Source: Hyphomicrobiales bacterium
Lineage (GTDB): Bacteria > Pseudomonadota > Alphaproteobacteria > Rhizobiales > Rhizobiaceae
Reading direction: 5' to 3'
Assembly (NCBI GenBank): GCA_900472485.1
Contig: UCII01000002.1
Location: forward strand, 1-64,000
Length of the DNA: 64,000 nucleotides
The notes beneath the pieces were generated by a model, which was given only the letters and a program-made list of their open reading frames with translations, ran no database searches and was not told the origin of the DNA. The first letter of the stretch is position 1. Each line of letters opens with the position of its first letter. Of this stretch, positions 1 to 8,458 are shown piece by piece. The translations under genes were made by a program, and so were the position numbers.

Positions 1-214
1 AGACAAGCGGTTTTCCGTCCAAAATTGTGGGAAAATAAAGAGATAGAGCGGTTCAAAGATTCCGTGAGAAACTGAACTGCTCTAAGAAGCAGGCAGCGCT
101 TCGGAAATCATCGAGTGACGGCGCGTTTCCCGTTCGAGAAAGCGGTCCCGCGTGCAACGTAATATGCGGATTGCCTCAGTATGGCCGGCCAGCTCGGATT
201 AATTGGCGTAGTGT

Positions 215-1108
215 GTGAGGCTGCGCACAGAGAAATGCGGCAGATTTCGATTTGATGATGAAATCGACAACGCCTCTACGGCAGTCTCATCGGATTTCAT
301 CATGCATGCACACTTTACACATGGCGATCATCCGCCCTTGCCGAATTTGGGGCTGCCCGAGTCAAGGCATTTTGCAGGCACCTATGCAGAAATCACAAGC
401 GTGCGGCGATTCCTGGTGGTAGGTTTGTCCGAGAGCAGTATGACAGAGTTGCGGCAAATTCTGCAGGAACTTGACGACAGCCACGCCGTTTCGCCCGCGA
501 AATCAAGTGCGAAGGACAAGGCGCCGGTTCTACTTGTCGCCGTAGCCGAGGACGCGGTGCTCGATATCAATCCGCTCCTTTCATGCACGCCCATTGCGAT
601 AGTGGCGCGCACCCTTCCGGATGTGGATGCCTTACTTCAGCGTGGATTCATCGATTACATAACCTATCCTTTCAGCGCATTGGAGATTCGGCGGCGGCTC
701 TTTGGGGGAGCGTCGGCAAATGATCGCGCGAACATGCTTGCAGATGCACGCATCCCACCCATGGTGCGGTCCGCGTGCGAGTTTCTCGAAGTCAATCTTG
801 CCCGTGCAGTTGGTGTCGAGGAACTGGCCTCGAGAGTTGGTACGAACCGGAATACGTTGAACAAGGCGTTCAATCAGGCCTTCGGAGTTGGACCGATGAC
901 TTGGCTGCGTCTGCGCCGTTGCGAAGTAGCTGCGCAGTTGTTGCGGGAGGGATCGGAGAGCATTCTTAATATCGCATTGAGCGTTGGCTATGAAGATTCG
1001 AACAATTTCTCAACGGCGTTTCGAAAGATTTACGATCAAGGTCCGATGGAGTTCCGGAAAAAATTCAGAACCCAAGGATTTGTTGAGCGAGGTCAAAGGC
1101 GCCCATGA
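215..1108 (+). CDS. AraC-family transcriptional regulator
   Basis: The last 110 or so residues form an AraC/XylS DNA-binding domain with two helix-turn-helix units. The first reads VEELASRVGTNRNTLNKAF and the second ends in the usual ALSVGYEDSNNFSTAFRK pattern. The first ~170 residues do not look like a sugar-binding cupin; a stretch beginning VRRFLVVGLSESSMTEL resembles a degenerate receiver-like alpha/beta domain, which is inference. The start shown is GTG. An in-frame ATG at 302 would give a 268-residue protein, and neither start has a strong ribosome binding site. The gene converges on the Crp/Fnr gene. Its target is not evident. Confidence 0.8.
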   Translation: MRLRTEKCGRFRFDDEIDNASTAVSSDFIMHAHFTHGDHPPLPNLGLPESRHFAGTYAEITSVRRFLVVGLSESSMTELRQILQELDDSHAVSPAKSSAKDKAPVLLVAVAEDAVLDINPLLSCTPIAIVARTLPDVDALLQRGFIDYITYPFSALEIRRRLFGGASANDRANMLADARIPPMVRSACEFLEVNLARAVGVEELASRVGTNRNTLNKAFNQAFGVGPMTWLRLRRCEVAAQLLREGSESILNIALSVGYEDSNNFSTAFRKIYDQGPMEFRKKFRTQGFVERGQRRP

Positions 1109-1196
1109 CGCCGGAGAAAAATTTTTCGGCAACGGTCGCGTAGTGGTCCGGAATCGATGTCGCTTGAACCGGTATCGGGGTTGATCCGAGATGGCA

Positions 1197-1889
1197 CTAT
1201 TGCTCATGAAGCAAGGCGCTCGGCTGCAGGATCGTGAGCCGCTGTCGTCCCGTATCCAGGATCTTTGCCCGTTTCAAAGCGGAGATCGAACGACTGACTT
1301 CTTCGCGGCTTGCGCCGATCGATCCGGCAATCTCTGCATGGGTCGGTAATTTCAGCAGCTGGCCGTTCGGCTCGAACACCCCGTCTTCCAAGGCGCAGCG
1401 GGCAAGATAGGCCTTAAGCCGCTTGTCGACACTTTGACTTGCCAATTGATAGCTATGCGTCGTCAAGCGTCTGATACGCCCAACTAAATCGACGATAACT
1501 CTCTGCCGCACCAGAGGCAGTGTTTCCAGCATATTGAGGAATGCCTGTCGCCTGATGACGATCAGGCAAGAGTCGGTTTTTGAATACACGGACAGCGAGC
1601 GTCCACCTCCATCGAGAGCCGACAGTTCTCCGAAATAATCCTTTGCCTGCAGACGAGTGAAGATCAGCTCCCGTCCGTTTTGATCGAGATGGAGCGCCAA
1701 CAGTGTCCCAAAGCGCAGGAAATAGACGTCGCCGCTGGTGTCTTCCTGACTGAATACGAGTTGACCGGACGCGTAAAAGCGCATGAAGAGATCACGAGCA
1801 TGCGGCGCGACGTCGTCTCGCGAGACACCGGCAAACAAGGGGCAATTCATCAATTCGTCGACGTCGGTCACTTGATTCTTCCCAGTCAT
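1197..1889 (-). CDS. Crp/Fnr-family transcriptional regulator
   Basis: An N-terminal cyclic-nucleotide-binding beta roll contains a phosphate-cassette-like stretch, YFGELSALDGGGRS. It is followed by a dimerisation helix and a C-terminal winged helix (HAEIAGSIGASREEVSRSI) of the Crp type. There is no Fnr-style N-terminal cysteine cluster, so oxygen sensing through an iron-sulfur centre is unlikely. I chose the ATG at 1889; a TTG at 1928 would add 13 residues but has no ribosome binding site. The gene stands alone, convergent with the AraC gene and divergent from the unknown tandem pair. The effector is unknown. Confidence 0.85.
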   Translation of the reverse strand: MTGKNQVTDVDELMNCPLFAGVSRDDVAPHARDLFMRFYASGQLVFSQEDTSGDVYFLRFGTLLALHLDQNGRELIFTRLQAKDYFGELSALDGGGRSLSVYSKTDSCLIVIRRQAFLNMLETLPLVRQRVIVDLVGRIRRLTTHSYQLASQSVDKRLKAYLARCALEDGVFEPNGQLLKLPTHAEIAGSIGASREEVSRSISALKRAKILDTGRQRLTILQPSALLHEQ

Positions 1890-1928
1890 GTGGTGAGTTA
1901 TATCTATTGCTATATTTATCGGGAGCAA

Positions 1929-2376
1929 TGCTTTTCAACTGCGACGAGTGCCTGATTTCTTCCGAAAATAGCGTTCGACGGCTCGTCCTGCGTCGGTCAG
2001 CGCGCATCACGATCGCGTGGCCAAGAAACGAGGCAAACTACAGATATGAGTTGGCCGTCAGCCGATGCACACTTGTCCGTGCCGGCTCGGAAAGCCCGCC
2101 CGAAGGCTGGGTTGTCGCTGCAGGGTCGCTCCACAGCCAAATAGTGTAAAACTCAAAGATTTGAGTGAAGCAATCAGAGGCATCCATTCTTTGATCCATG
2201 CAAAAGATATCGCCGTAAGCAAACAGGCAATGCCACTCGAAACGAGGCGCTACCACGATCTGACCACTTGATTTCGACCGGCGGACTGGCTGCTTTCGAG
2301 GCTCCCGAGTCATCAACGAGCTGTGACGCAAACTTTGGGGCCTCCTTTCGGAACTCTAACCAAAAGGAGCACTGCG
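1929..2376. other. intergenic region upstream of the unknown tandem genes
   Basis: No open frame here looks like a real protein on either strand. The region presumably holds divergent promoters for the Crp/Fnr gene and the 2377 gene. Its right end contains a short inverted repeat that includes the 2377 ribosome binding site, listed separately. Confidence 0.5.
2342..2369 (+). promoter_or_regulatory. inverted repeat that can mask the 2377 ribosome binding site
   Basis: CTCCTTT at 2342-2348 is exactly complementary to AAAGGAG at 2363-2369, which is the Shine-Dalgarno sequence 7 bases before the ATG at 2377. The loop is 14 bases. If folded in mRNA it would block initiation, so translational control is possible. 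A 7-bp match to a Shine-Dalgarno can also arise by chance. Confidence 0.35.
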
Positions 2377-3342
2377 ATGACCCTGTATATTTTTGAAAGA
2401 ACCGGTGGGACCCTTAACGTTGCCAACGTCAAGGCGATTATCAAAGAGGCTGGCTATGATCCCGCAGTCTTGGCCTACACGCAGGTCGATTCGAAAAAAG
2501 TCAATGCGACCGGAGCCGTCGTCATGGCCCCCAGTACGTTGGAACATGCCGCAAAGAAATTGGGATTCAAGGGCACAGCTGTGACGGTTGTAGACGGCGT
2601 TGCCGAAGAAGCTCAGGCCGTGTCGTCGCGTGCTTTCCGGTCCGTCGTCCCGAGCGTGGGTAATCTTCTCGGCGCCACGGATTACGGCGTGACCATCAGC
2701 ATGGACCAGGATACCGTGACCGCCCTGTCGAGCGGCAGCTATTCCCTTTTTGGCTTCAAGGGTGTCCAAACAAGCGCCGGCGGCGGCGTGCCACTCGTTT
2801 GGTTCAAATCGAGCGATTTCGGACTGAGTACCGACGTTACATGGGAAGTGCAGTACGAGGCTTATACGTCGCGGTCCCAGATCATCCCGAACGGTCAGAT
2901 CAAGGGCCTGAGCTCTTACGCGATCGACCTCGGCCAGACGCTGGAGGTCGAGACACCTCAGGGCACGGGCAATGTCGTCGACGGCACCGCCGGCATGATC
3001 TCAATCGAGAATCTGACGACCACCCAGGTGACTTGCGGCATTTCCGAAGTCGTGGACGGCACGGCTCAACCCCTTTGCGCCTTCCCCCTGTATGGCAATG
3101 GCCTCGATGCGATCGTACCGATCCAAAAGGTCATGTTCACATTTTCCACCAACACGGTGAACACCGGTACCGTAATCGAGAAAGCATATAGTCAAAGTAT
3201 TCTGATCGACCTTACCGCCAAAACCCACCGTGAGGTCTCCTTCGACATAAACGAGGGCTGGTCATGGGGTGGTTTCAGCTGGGCTCAAGCTATTCGCCCG
3301 TCGACCAACGTCGTTCCGTTGTTGATCGAGAGTAACGCCTGA
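2377..3342 (+). CDS. unknown protein, tandem paralogue A
   Basis: A 321-residue protein of no family I recognise. I chose the ATG at 2377 because AAAAGGAG lies just upstream; the frame is open from 2323. Residues 1-80 form a separate module (starts MTLYIFERTGG, contains a VTVVDGVAEEAQ stretch). Residues ~100-310 align by eye along their length with the product of 3552, sharing an EAYTS/AAYTS motif, a PLYGN motif and a C-terminal SFDINEGWSWGGFSWAQ block. No signal peptide or membrane segment is visible. The alternating hydrophobic pattern suggests a beta-rich fold. The two genes lie in tandem 209 bases apart. Confidence 0.75.
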   Translation: MTLYIFERTGGTLNVANVKAIIKEAGYDPAVLAYTQVDSKKVNATGAVVMAPSTLEHAAKKLGFKGTAVTVVDGVAEEAQAVSSRAFRSVVPSVGNLLGATDYGVTISMDQDTVTALSSGSYSLFGFKGVQTSAGGGVPLVWFKSSDFGLSTDVTWEVQYEAYTSRSQIIPNGQIKGLSSYAIDLGQTLEVETPQGTGNVVDGTAGMISIENLTTTQVTCGISEVVDGTAQPLCAFPLYGNGLDAIVPIQKVMFTFSTNTVNTGTVIEKAYSQSILIDLTAKTHREVSFDINEGWSWGGFSWAQAIRPSTNVVPLLIESNA

Positions 3343-3367
3343 TCTTTCCAGCCGGCGCCAATCAACG

Positions 3368-3398
3368 CAGCTGGGGTGGGAAGGACCCGCCCCAGTTG
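3368..3398 (+). terminator. GC-rich hairpin between the two unknown paralogues
   Basis: CAGCTGGGGTGGG (3368-3380) pairs with CCCGCCCCAGTTG (3386-3398) around the loop AAGGA. This gives a 13-bp stem with two G-U wobbles. Only a short, interrupted T-rich stretch follows, so it may attenuate rather than stop transcription into the second gene. Confidence 0.55.
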
Positions 3399-3551
3399 TC
3401 GTTTGATCGCAAATCGCCAGTATGCCAACTGCACTTCACGCCATCGTCGAGATGGCTCTCTGCGGCACCCGCAAACTGCTATGCGGGGCAATTACCTCCC
3501 GTGCGCGATCGTAGGTCGCTCTCCCGTTTTGATAGATTCAAGGAGATTCCG

Positions 3552-4259
3552 ATGCCTGCGTCTTCGGCATACAAGATCGCTCTCTCCATGGCTCCAGCGA
3601 CGATAGAAGCGCTCGTTGACGGCGGCTATCGCCTTTGTGCGATGTTTGCAATTCAAATGACGAACGACGCCGCCCGACCAACAGTCGCCTTTGCTACGCC
3701 AAATATCGCACCGAGCATGCTGATAGAATGGATGCCGGACGTGGCCGCCTACACTTCGAATGACCCCATTGTAGGTGGTGGCCTGATCAAGCCGGGTTAC
3801 CAAACGCCGATCGCACAGGGCCAGACATTCTTCGTGACGACCGGAGGGGGCGGGGACATTAAGTCTGGAGGACCGCCATCGAAAATTTCAATAGCCAATA
3901 CAACATCGATCCCCTTCACATCCGGTTTCGCTCGATCCTTTGCGACATCCGAAACGCCGATCCCGATTTACGCGGCGCCCTTGTATGGGAACCAGACAAA
4001 CGTCGCGGTCCCCTTACCCAAAATTCTGCTGCTGTTTACCACCGCGGCTATCAAACCAGGCGAGATGCTGGAGAGTCTCGCTATGCGCTTCCTCCCCGCG
4101 GCCTCCTATAGTTCGTCGCTTCTTGTGACGGCTTCCCAGGCCCAGATCCGCGAACTGAGCTATGATATCAATCTCGGATGGAACTGGGGCTCGTATTCCT
4201 GGGCCGAAGTTGTTGCCGCGAATGCCGATTTCGCAAAGGTACTAATAGAGCGTGACTAA
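3552..4259 (+). CDS. unknown protein, tandem paralogue B
   Basis: A 235-residue protein of unknown family. The start at 3552 is supported by AAGGAG 7 bases upstream; the frame itself is open from 3396. It lacks the ~80-residue N-terminal module of its neighbour at 2377 but matches the rest: AAYTSNDP, then APLYGNQTNVAVPLPKI, then SYDINLGWNWGSYSWAE near the C terminus. The shared end motif, S-(Y/F)-DIN-x-GW-(N/S)-WG-x-(Y/F)-SWA, is the clearest signature. No signal peptide is visible. The pair arose by duplication, with either gain or loss of the N-terminal module. Confidence 0.75.
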   Translation: MPASSAYKIALSMAPATIEALVDGGYRLCAMFAIQMTNDAARPTVAFATPNIAPSMLIEWMPDVAAYTSNDPIVGGGLIKPGYQTPIAQGQTFFVTTGGGGDIKSGGPPSKISIANTTSIPFTSGFARSFATSETPIPIYAAPLYGNQTNVAVPLPKILLLFTTAAIKPGEMLESLAMRFLPAASYSSSLLVTASQAQIRELSYDINLGWNWGSYSWAEVVAANADFAKVLIERD

Positions 4260-4563
4260 GAGAATTATGGTTCTTTGGTCAGACAAGACGGGAGGGATAG
4301 CATCCAGGGTTTTGACGTGCTTCTCCGACGATTGTCAATGACGTTGGCAATCGGATCGTGCTGGCAAACCGGATTGCGCTTACCGAAGGCCGGTCGCCTT
4401 AGTCATTACTGGTTCGCTCGGTCCGAGCAGACTACCTCATCTCCACCGGACTAATCGCCGAACTTCTTGAAAGTGATCGACGAATAGACGGATGGGATGA
4501 CCTGCTTCATCACCTCGCGCTCCGCTGATGAGGCTTCAGACGCCACGACTCTCGCCATATTGG
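4260..4563. other. intergenic, no gene recognised
   Basis: About 300 bases between the unknown pair and the convergent SDR gene. No credible coding frame, clear hairpin or repeat was seen. Confidence 0.4.
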
Positions 4564-5355
4564 TCAGAACGCGCTCTTCACCACGCCGCCATCGACCCGC
4601 AACGCCGCACCATTGGTGGCCGAGGACAGCGGGCTCGCCACATAGGCGACCATGGTTGCGATCTCTTCAGGCCTGGTGAAGCGCTTGATCAGGGAAGTTG
4701 GCCGGATTTTCTCGAAGAATTCGGTCTCGAATTGCGCGAAGCTCTTTCCTTCCGATCCTGGCAACGCTGCGACAAAATCGACGACGCCGCGCGACTTCGT
4801 TGGACCGGGCAGCACACTGTTGACCGTGATCGCGGTGCCGGCAACGGATTCGGCGATACCACGCGCTGCTGCAATCTGGGCCGCCTTGGTCACGCCGTAA
4901 TGCACCATCTCGGCAGGAATATGCACGCCGCTTTCGCTGGATATGAAGATGATGCGGCCCCAGTTATGCTGGCGCATCGACGGCAGATAAAGACGGGCGA
5001 GACGGACGCCCGAAAGCACGTTGACATCGAAGAAATGTCGCCAGTCAGCATCGGGGATCTCTTCGAATGGTTTGGGTTCGAAGATGCCGAGGTTGTTGAT
5101 CAGAATTTCGACATTCGGGAAGAGTTTCGTGACTGCATCGGCGGCAGTTTCAGTTCCGAGATCGCCGGCAAATCCTTCGACCTTGCCGCCTGCGATGGCA
5201 GCGAGTTCGGCGACGGCGCGATCGACCGCATCTTGAGTTCGCCCGTTGACGATGACATGGGCGCCTTCGCGAAGGAGAGTAGCTGCAATTGCATGACCGA
5301 TGCCGGCGGTGCTGCCGGTGACGAGAGCCAGTTTACCGTTAAGCTCGAGGTTCAT
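4564..5355 (-). CDS. SDR-family NAD(P)-dependent oxidoreductase
   Basis: A classical short-chain dehydrogenase of 263 residues. It has the cofactor motif TGSTAGIG near residue 13, the NNLG motif, a catalytic serine in IFISSESG and the YGVTK catalytic pair. The C terminus (RVDGGVVKSAF) is the usual SDR ending. I set the start at 5355 (MNLELNGKLALVTG) because GGAGAA precedes it at good spacing; a longer frame reaches 5412 without support. The substrate cannot be read from sequence. It is divergent from the amino-acid transporter operon and could share its control. Confidence 0.9.
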   Translation of the reverse strand: MNLELNGKLALVTGSTAGIGHAIAATLLREGAHVIVNGRTQDAVDRAVAELAAIAGGKVEGFAGDLGTETAADAVTKLFPNVEILINNLGIFEPKPFEEIPDADWRHFFDVNVLSGVRLARLYLPSMRQHNWGRIIFISSESGVHIPAEMVHYGVTKAAQIAAARGIAESVAGTAITVNSVLPGPTKSRGVVDFVAALPGSEGKSFAQFETEFFEKIRPTSLIKRFTRPEEIATMVAYVASPLSSATNGAALRVDGGVVKSAF

Positions 5356-5684
5356 GAGAGTTCTCCAACGAGAGATATGACAGGAAGAGCACGCATACTG
5401 AGCATGTTTCACAAAGGAAGGCTGTTTGCTTTGAGAACTGCCACCCTACGATGGATCTGGTTGATTGACCAGTTCACCTTGGTAGCGATCGCCGATCCAT
5501 AGGGCTCGCCGGATATGACGATCAGCGTATTATCCGCGAGCGATCCGTAAGATCCTTGCCATTGCAAGGTGCCGCCATCCAGACCTCGGCTTCTTCCCCC
5601 GGTCAGCAAAGGTACTGCTGGCGAGTGTTCCTCGTGTCTTTTTTTTAATGGCGAGATCGCATGACGTCCTCATGACTGCCCATA
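5356..5684. other. intergenic region between SDR and transporter operon
   Basis: No gene is called. A minus-strand frame (5409-5609) encodes a protein-like stretch (GGTLQWQGSYGSLADNTLIV) but has no start signal or recognisable family. It could be a remnant. The region should hold divergent promoters for the SDR gene and the transporter operon. Confidence 0.4.
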
Positions 5685-5707
5685 ATTTATGCGAGAAACG
5701 CATAAAT
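5685..5707 (+). promoter_or_regulatory. palindromic operator with a LysR-type T-N11-A core
   Basis: ATTTATGCG (5685-5693) and CGCATAAAT (5699-5707) are perfect 9-bp inverted arms around AGAAA. The core fits the T-N11-A rule for LysR operators. It lies upstream of the amino-acid transporter operon, whose far end carries a LysR gene (13092), so that protein is the obvious candidate. The pairing is inference. Confidence 0.55.
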
Positions 5708-5805
5708 CACATGTTCAAATCTCGTTTGTGGCCGAATTCAAAAGCAACGTAAGTTTTTCCCCATTAGAAAATGAAAGCTCACTAACGAGCTCAGGGGATC
5801 GAAAT

Positions 5806-6693
5806 TTGACCAACTCAGCGCCACTGGACGTGAATGCGCTCGTGATCGTGCCACAACGAAAAATCGGCACGAAGATCATGGCGGCAATCTGCATCATCCT
5901 TCTGCTTCTATTGGCGAGAGCCTTCTGGAAGGGCGATATCGCCTGGGAATATGTCGGACAGAACCTATTCACCAGAGCCGTCATGGCCGGCGTCGGCAAC
6001 ACGATCGTCATGACTTTTTGCGCGATGATCGTCGGCATTGTTCTCGGGGTCTTGGCAGCCATCATGCGCATGTCCGACAATCCGGTTCTCCGGAGCATTT
6101 CCGTCGGCTATGTCTGGCTGTTTCGCGGCACGCCGGCGCTGCTGCAGCTGCTCTTGTGGTTCAATCTGGCCCTGATCTTTCCGACGATCGGTATTCCAGG
6201 ATTGTGGTCGATCCGCACCGTCGATGTCATGACACCCTTCGTGGCCGCCCTTCTCGGGCTAGGGATCCAGCAGGGAGCCTATACTGCTGAAGTCGTGCGC
6301 GCTGGCCTTCTGTCAATCGACAAGGGCCAGATGGAAGCCGCGCAATCGATCGGCATGACGAAACTGCGAGCAACGCTGAAGATCGTGTTGCCGCAGGCCA
6401 TGCGCGTCATCGTTCCTCCGATTGGCAACGAAACCATCGGCATGGTGAAGCTGACGTCGCTTGCCAGCGTCATCCAGTATTCCGAGGTACTGAAAAACGT
6501 CGAGGACATCTACTACGTCAATTCGCGCGTCATCGAGCTGCTGATTGTCGCCGCCATCTGGTACATGGTCGTCGTCACCATTCTCAGCATTGCGCAAATC
6601 TACATCGAGCGGCATTTCTCCAAAGGCTGGGGCCGGCGTGATGCGAGCGCCCAACAGGCAGCCAACCAGGCTCTGGTCGGGGAGGCCGGCTGA
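5806..6693 (+). CDS. polar amino-acid ABC transporter permease
   Basis: A His/Glu/Gln/Arg-type permease with a first membrane segment near [16 protein letters not shown] and the N-terminal TM region of the HisMQ family ([20 protein letters not shown]). The inner-membrane EAA loop reads [24 protein letters not shown] and docks the ATPase. I favour a TTG start at 5806, preceded by AGGGG. The ATG at 5689 that opens the frame lies inside the palindrome at 5685-5707 and is less likely to be used. Its stop overlaps the ATPase start by one base. No second permease is present, so it probably works as a homodimer. Confidence 0.88.
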   Translation: MTNSAPLDVNALVIVPQRKIGTKIMAAICIILLLLLARAFWKGDIAWEYVGQNLFTRAVMAGVGNTIVMTFCAMIVGIVLGVLAAIMRMSDNPVLRSISVGYVWLFRGTPALLQLLLWFNLALIFPTIGIPGLWSIRTVDVMTPFVAALLGLGIQQGAYTAEVVRAGLLSIDKGQMEAAQSIGMTKLRATLKIVLPQAMRVIVPPIGNETIGMVKLTSLASVIQYSEVLKNVEDIYYVNSRVIELLIVAAIWYMVVVTILSIAQIYIERHFSKGWGRRDASAQQAANQALVGEAG

Positions 6694-7454
6694 TGGACGC
6701 GATCATCAAGGCACACGGCCTGCAGAAGTATTTCGGCACGTTTCATGTCCTGAAGAACATTGATTTCGAGATCAGGAAGGGCGAAGTGGTCTGCATCATC
6801 GGGCCTTCTGGCTCGGGCAAGAGCACCTTCCTGCGCTGCATCAACCAGCTCGAAGAGATCGACGGCGGCTATGTCACGGTCGAAGATGAGATCGCCGGCT
6901 ACCGCCGCGAGGGCAACAGGCTGTTTCATTTGCCGGATCGCGAGATCGCCCGCCAGCGTCAGTCCGTCGGCATGGTCTTCCAGAAATTCCATCTTTTCCC
7001 TCATCGCACCGTCCTGCAGAACATCATCGAAGGCCCGGTCGGTGTGCAGAGGCGGCCCAAGCAGGAATGCATCGCGGAAGCGCGTGCTCTCCTACAGCGT
7101 GTCGGCCTCGCCGACAAGGCGGGCGCCTATCCGGGCGAGCTGTCCGGCGGCCAGCAGCAGCGCATCGCGATCGCTCGCGCGCTCGCCATGAAACCGAAGG
7201 CGATGTTGTTCGACGAACCGACCTCGGCGCTCGATCCCGAGCTCGTCGGTGAAGTGCTTGGCGTCATGAAGGAGCTCGCTGCCTCCGGAACGACGATGAT
7301 TGTCGTCACCCACGAGATCGGCTTTTGCCGCGAGGTTGCCGACCGCGTCGTCTTCATGGATGCCGGCATGATCGTCGAGACCGGGACACCGAGCGACATA
7401 TTGGAAAACCCCAGGAATCCCAGAGTGAAGAACTTCATCTCTGCGGTGCTTTAA
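6693..7454 (+). CDS. polar amino-acid ABC transporter ATP-binding protein
   Basis: A 253-residue ATPase of the GlnQ/HisP type. Walker A is GPSGSGKST, the ABC signature is [15 protein letters not shown], Walker B is [12 protein letters not shown] and the switch histidine is in VVTHEIGF. A short insertion after the Walker A region ([20 protein letters not shown]) is common in a subset of this family. It starts on the last base of the permease stop codon (TGATG), so the two are translationally coupled. It powers uptake with the permease at 5806 and the binding protein at 7496. Confidence 0.93.
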   Translation: MDAIIKAHGLQKYFGTFHVLKNIDFEIRKGEVVCIIGPSGSGKSTFLRCINQLEEIDGGYVTVEDEIAGYRREGNRLFHLPDREIARQRQSVGMVFQKFHLFPHRTVLQNIIEGPVGVQRRPKQECIAEARALLQRVGLADKAGAYPGELSGGQQQRIAIARALAMKPKAMLFDEPTSALDPELVGEVLGVMKELAASGTTMIVVTHEIGFCREVADRVVFMDAGMIVETGTPSDILENPRNPRVKNFISAVL

Positions 7455-7495
7455 CAACAAAAGAACCTAAAGAAAGATCATCAGAGGAGAATTGC

Positions 7496-8326
7496 ATGAA
7501 ACTCATTCGTCTCGCCGCCTCAGTAGCCCTGCTGTCGCTCGCGGCCACCGCCGCCTCCGCGGATTCAAGCCTGAACCTGCTCAAGGATGGCGAGCTCCGC
7601 ATCATGACCAACCCGATCTATCCACCGATGGAGTTCGTCAATCCGGACACCGGCACGATCGATGGTTTCGACGTCGATCTGGCGAACGCGATTGCCAAGA
7701 AGCTCAACCTGACAACCGTCTTCGTGACCTCGGCTTTCCAGGAATTGCAGAGCGGCCTGCAGACCGGCCGCGCCGACATGATCATCTCCGGCATGAGCGA
7801 CAACGTGAAGCGCCAGGCCGCCATGGACTTCGTCGACTACATCACCAGCGGCCCGATCCTCTTTACCGTCAACGCCAATGCCGGAACTTACAAGCAGGCG
7901 GCAGACCTTTGTGGCAAGACGGTCGCCGGAAGCCGCAGCACCTCCTTCGGCGATAACGTCAAGGCCTGGAGTGCGACCAATTGCGAGGGCAAGGGCAAGC
8001 CTGCCATCAAGTTCGAAGGAACGGCGGATTCGAATGCTGCCCGTCTCGGCATGAAGCAGGGCCGCTATGACGCAGTCGTGCAGGGCATCGAAACGATCGC
8101 CTACCAGATGCGCGTCGAGCCAAACACCTATACGCTTGTCGGCGAGCCACTGCTCAGCAACGACACCTTCGGCATAGGCTTCAAGAAGGACCATACCGCG
8201 CTTCGCGACGCAGTTGCCGGCGCTCTCGACGCACTGATCAAGGACGGCAGCTACGATGAGATCCTCAAGAAGTGGGGCCTCGTCCACAATGCAGTGCCGA
8301 AGGCCGTGATCAACGGCGTCAAGTAA
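7496..8326 (+). CDS. amino-acid ABC transporter substrate-binding protein
   Basis: A periplasmic binding protein of 276 residues in the SBP_bac_3 (PF00497-type) family. The signal peptide is MKLIRLAASVALLSLAATAASA, cleaved before DSS. The mature N terminus (GELRIMTNPIYPPMEF, then GFDVDLANAIAKKL) is typical of polar amino-acid binders. The start at 7496 is fixed by AGAGGAG nine bases upstream and by the signal peptide; the frame is open from 7325 inside the ATPase gene. It delivers ligand to the permease and ATPase just upstream. A hairpin follows the gene. Confidence 0.93.
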   Translation: MKLIRLAASVALLSLAATAASADSSLNLLKDGELRIMTNPIYPPMEFVNPDTGTIDGFDVDLANAIAKKLNLTTVFVTSAFQELQSGLQTGRADMIISGMSDNVKRQAAMDFVDYITSGPILFTVNANAGTYKQAADLCGKTVAGSRSTSFGDNVKAWSATNCEGKGKPAIKFEGTADSNAARLGMKQGRYDAVVQGIETIAYQMRVEPNTYTLVGEPLLSNDTFGIGFKKDHTALRDAVAGALDALIKDGSYDEILKKWGLVHNAVPKAVINGVK

Positions 8327-8335
8327 CACTTAGAA

Positions 8336-8362
8336 GAAGCGCCGCGGTCATAGCAGCGCTTC
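8336..8362 (+). terminator. hairpin after the binding-protein gene
   Basis: GAAGCGC (8336-8342) and GCGCTTC (8356-8362) form a 7-bp stem with a 13-base loop, followed by CTTAAT. Such structures after binding-protein genes often stabilise that transcript and reduce read-through. The T run is weak, so partial attenuation is likelier than full termination. Confidence 0.45.
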
Positions 8363-8458
8363 CTTAATCCCGTTGCATGCAGCCATCGGCCGGGGAGCGT
8401 CAGCGCCCACGGATGGATGGTTGCACCCCAAAACACCTCAAGACGCATGCAGAGTTCC

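Noticed and set aside
5409..5609. 66-codon minus-strand frame upstream of the SDR gene
   Set aside because: Composition is somewhat protein-like but no start signal or family is seen; left as possible remnant in the intergenic entry.
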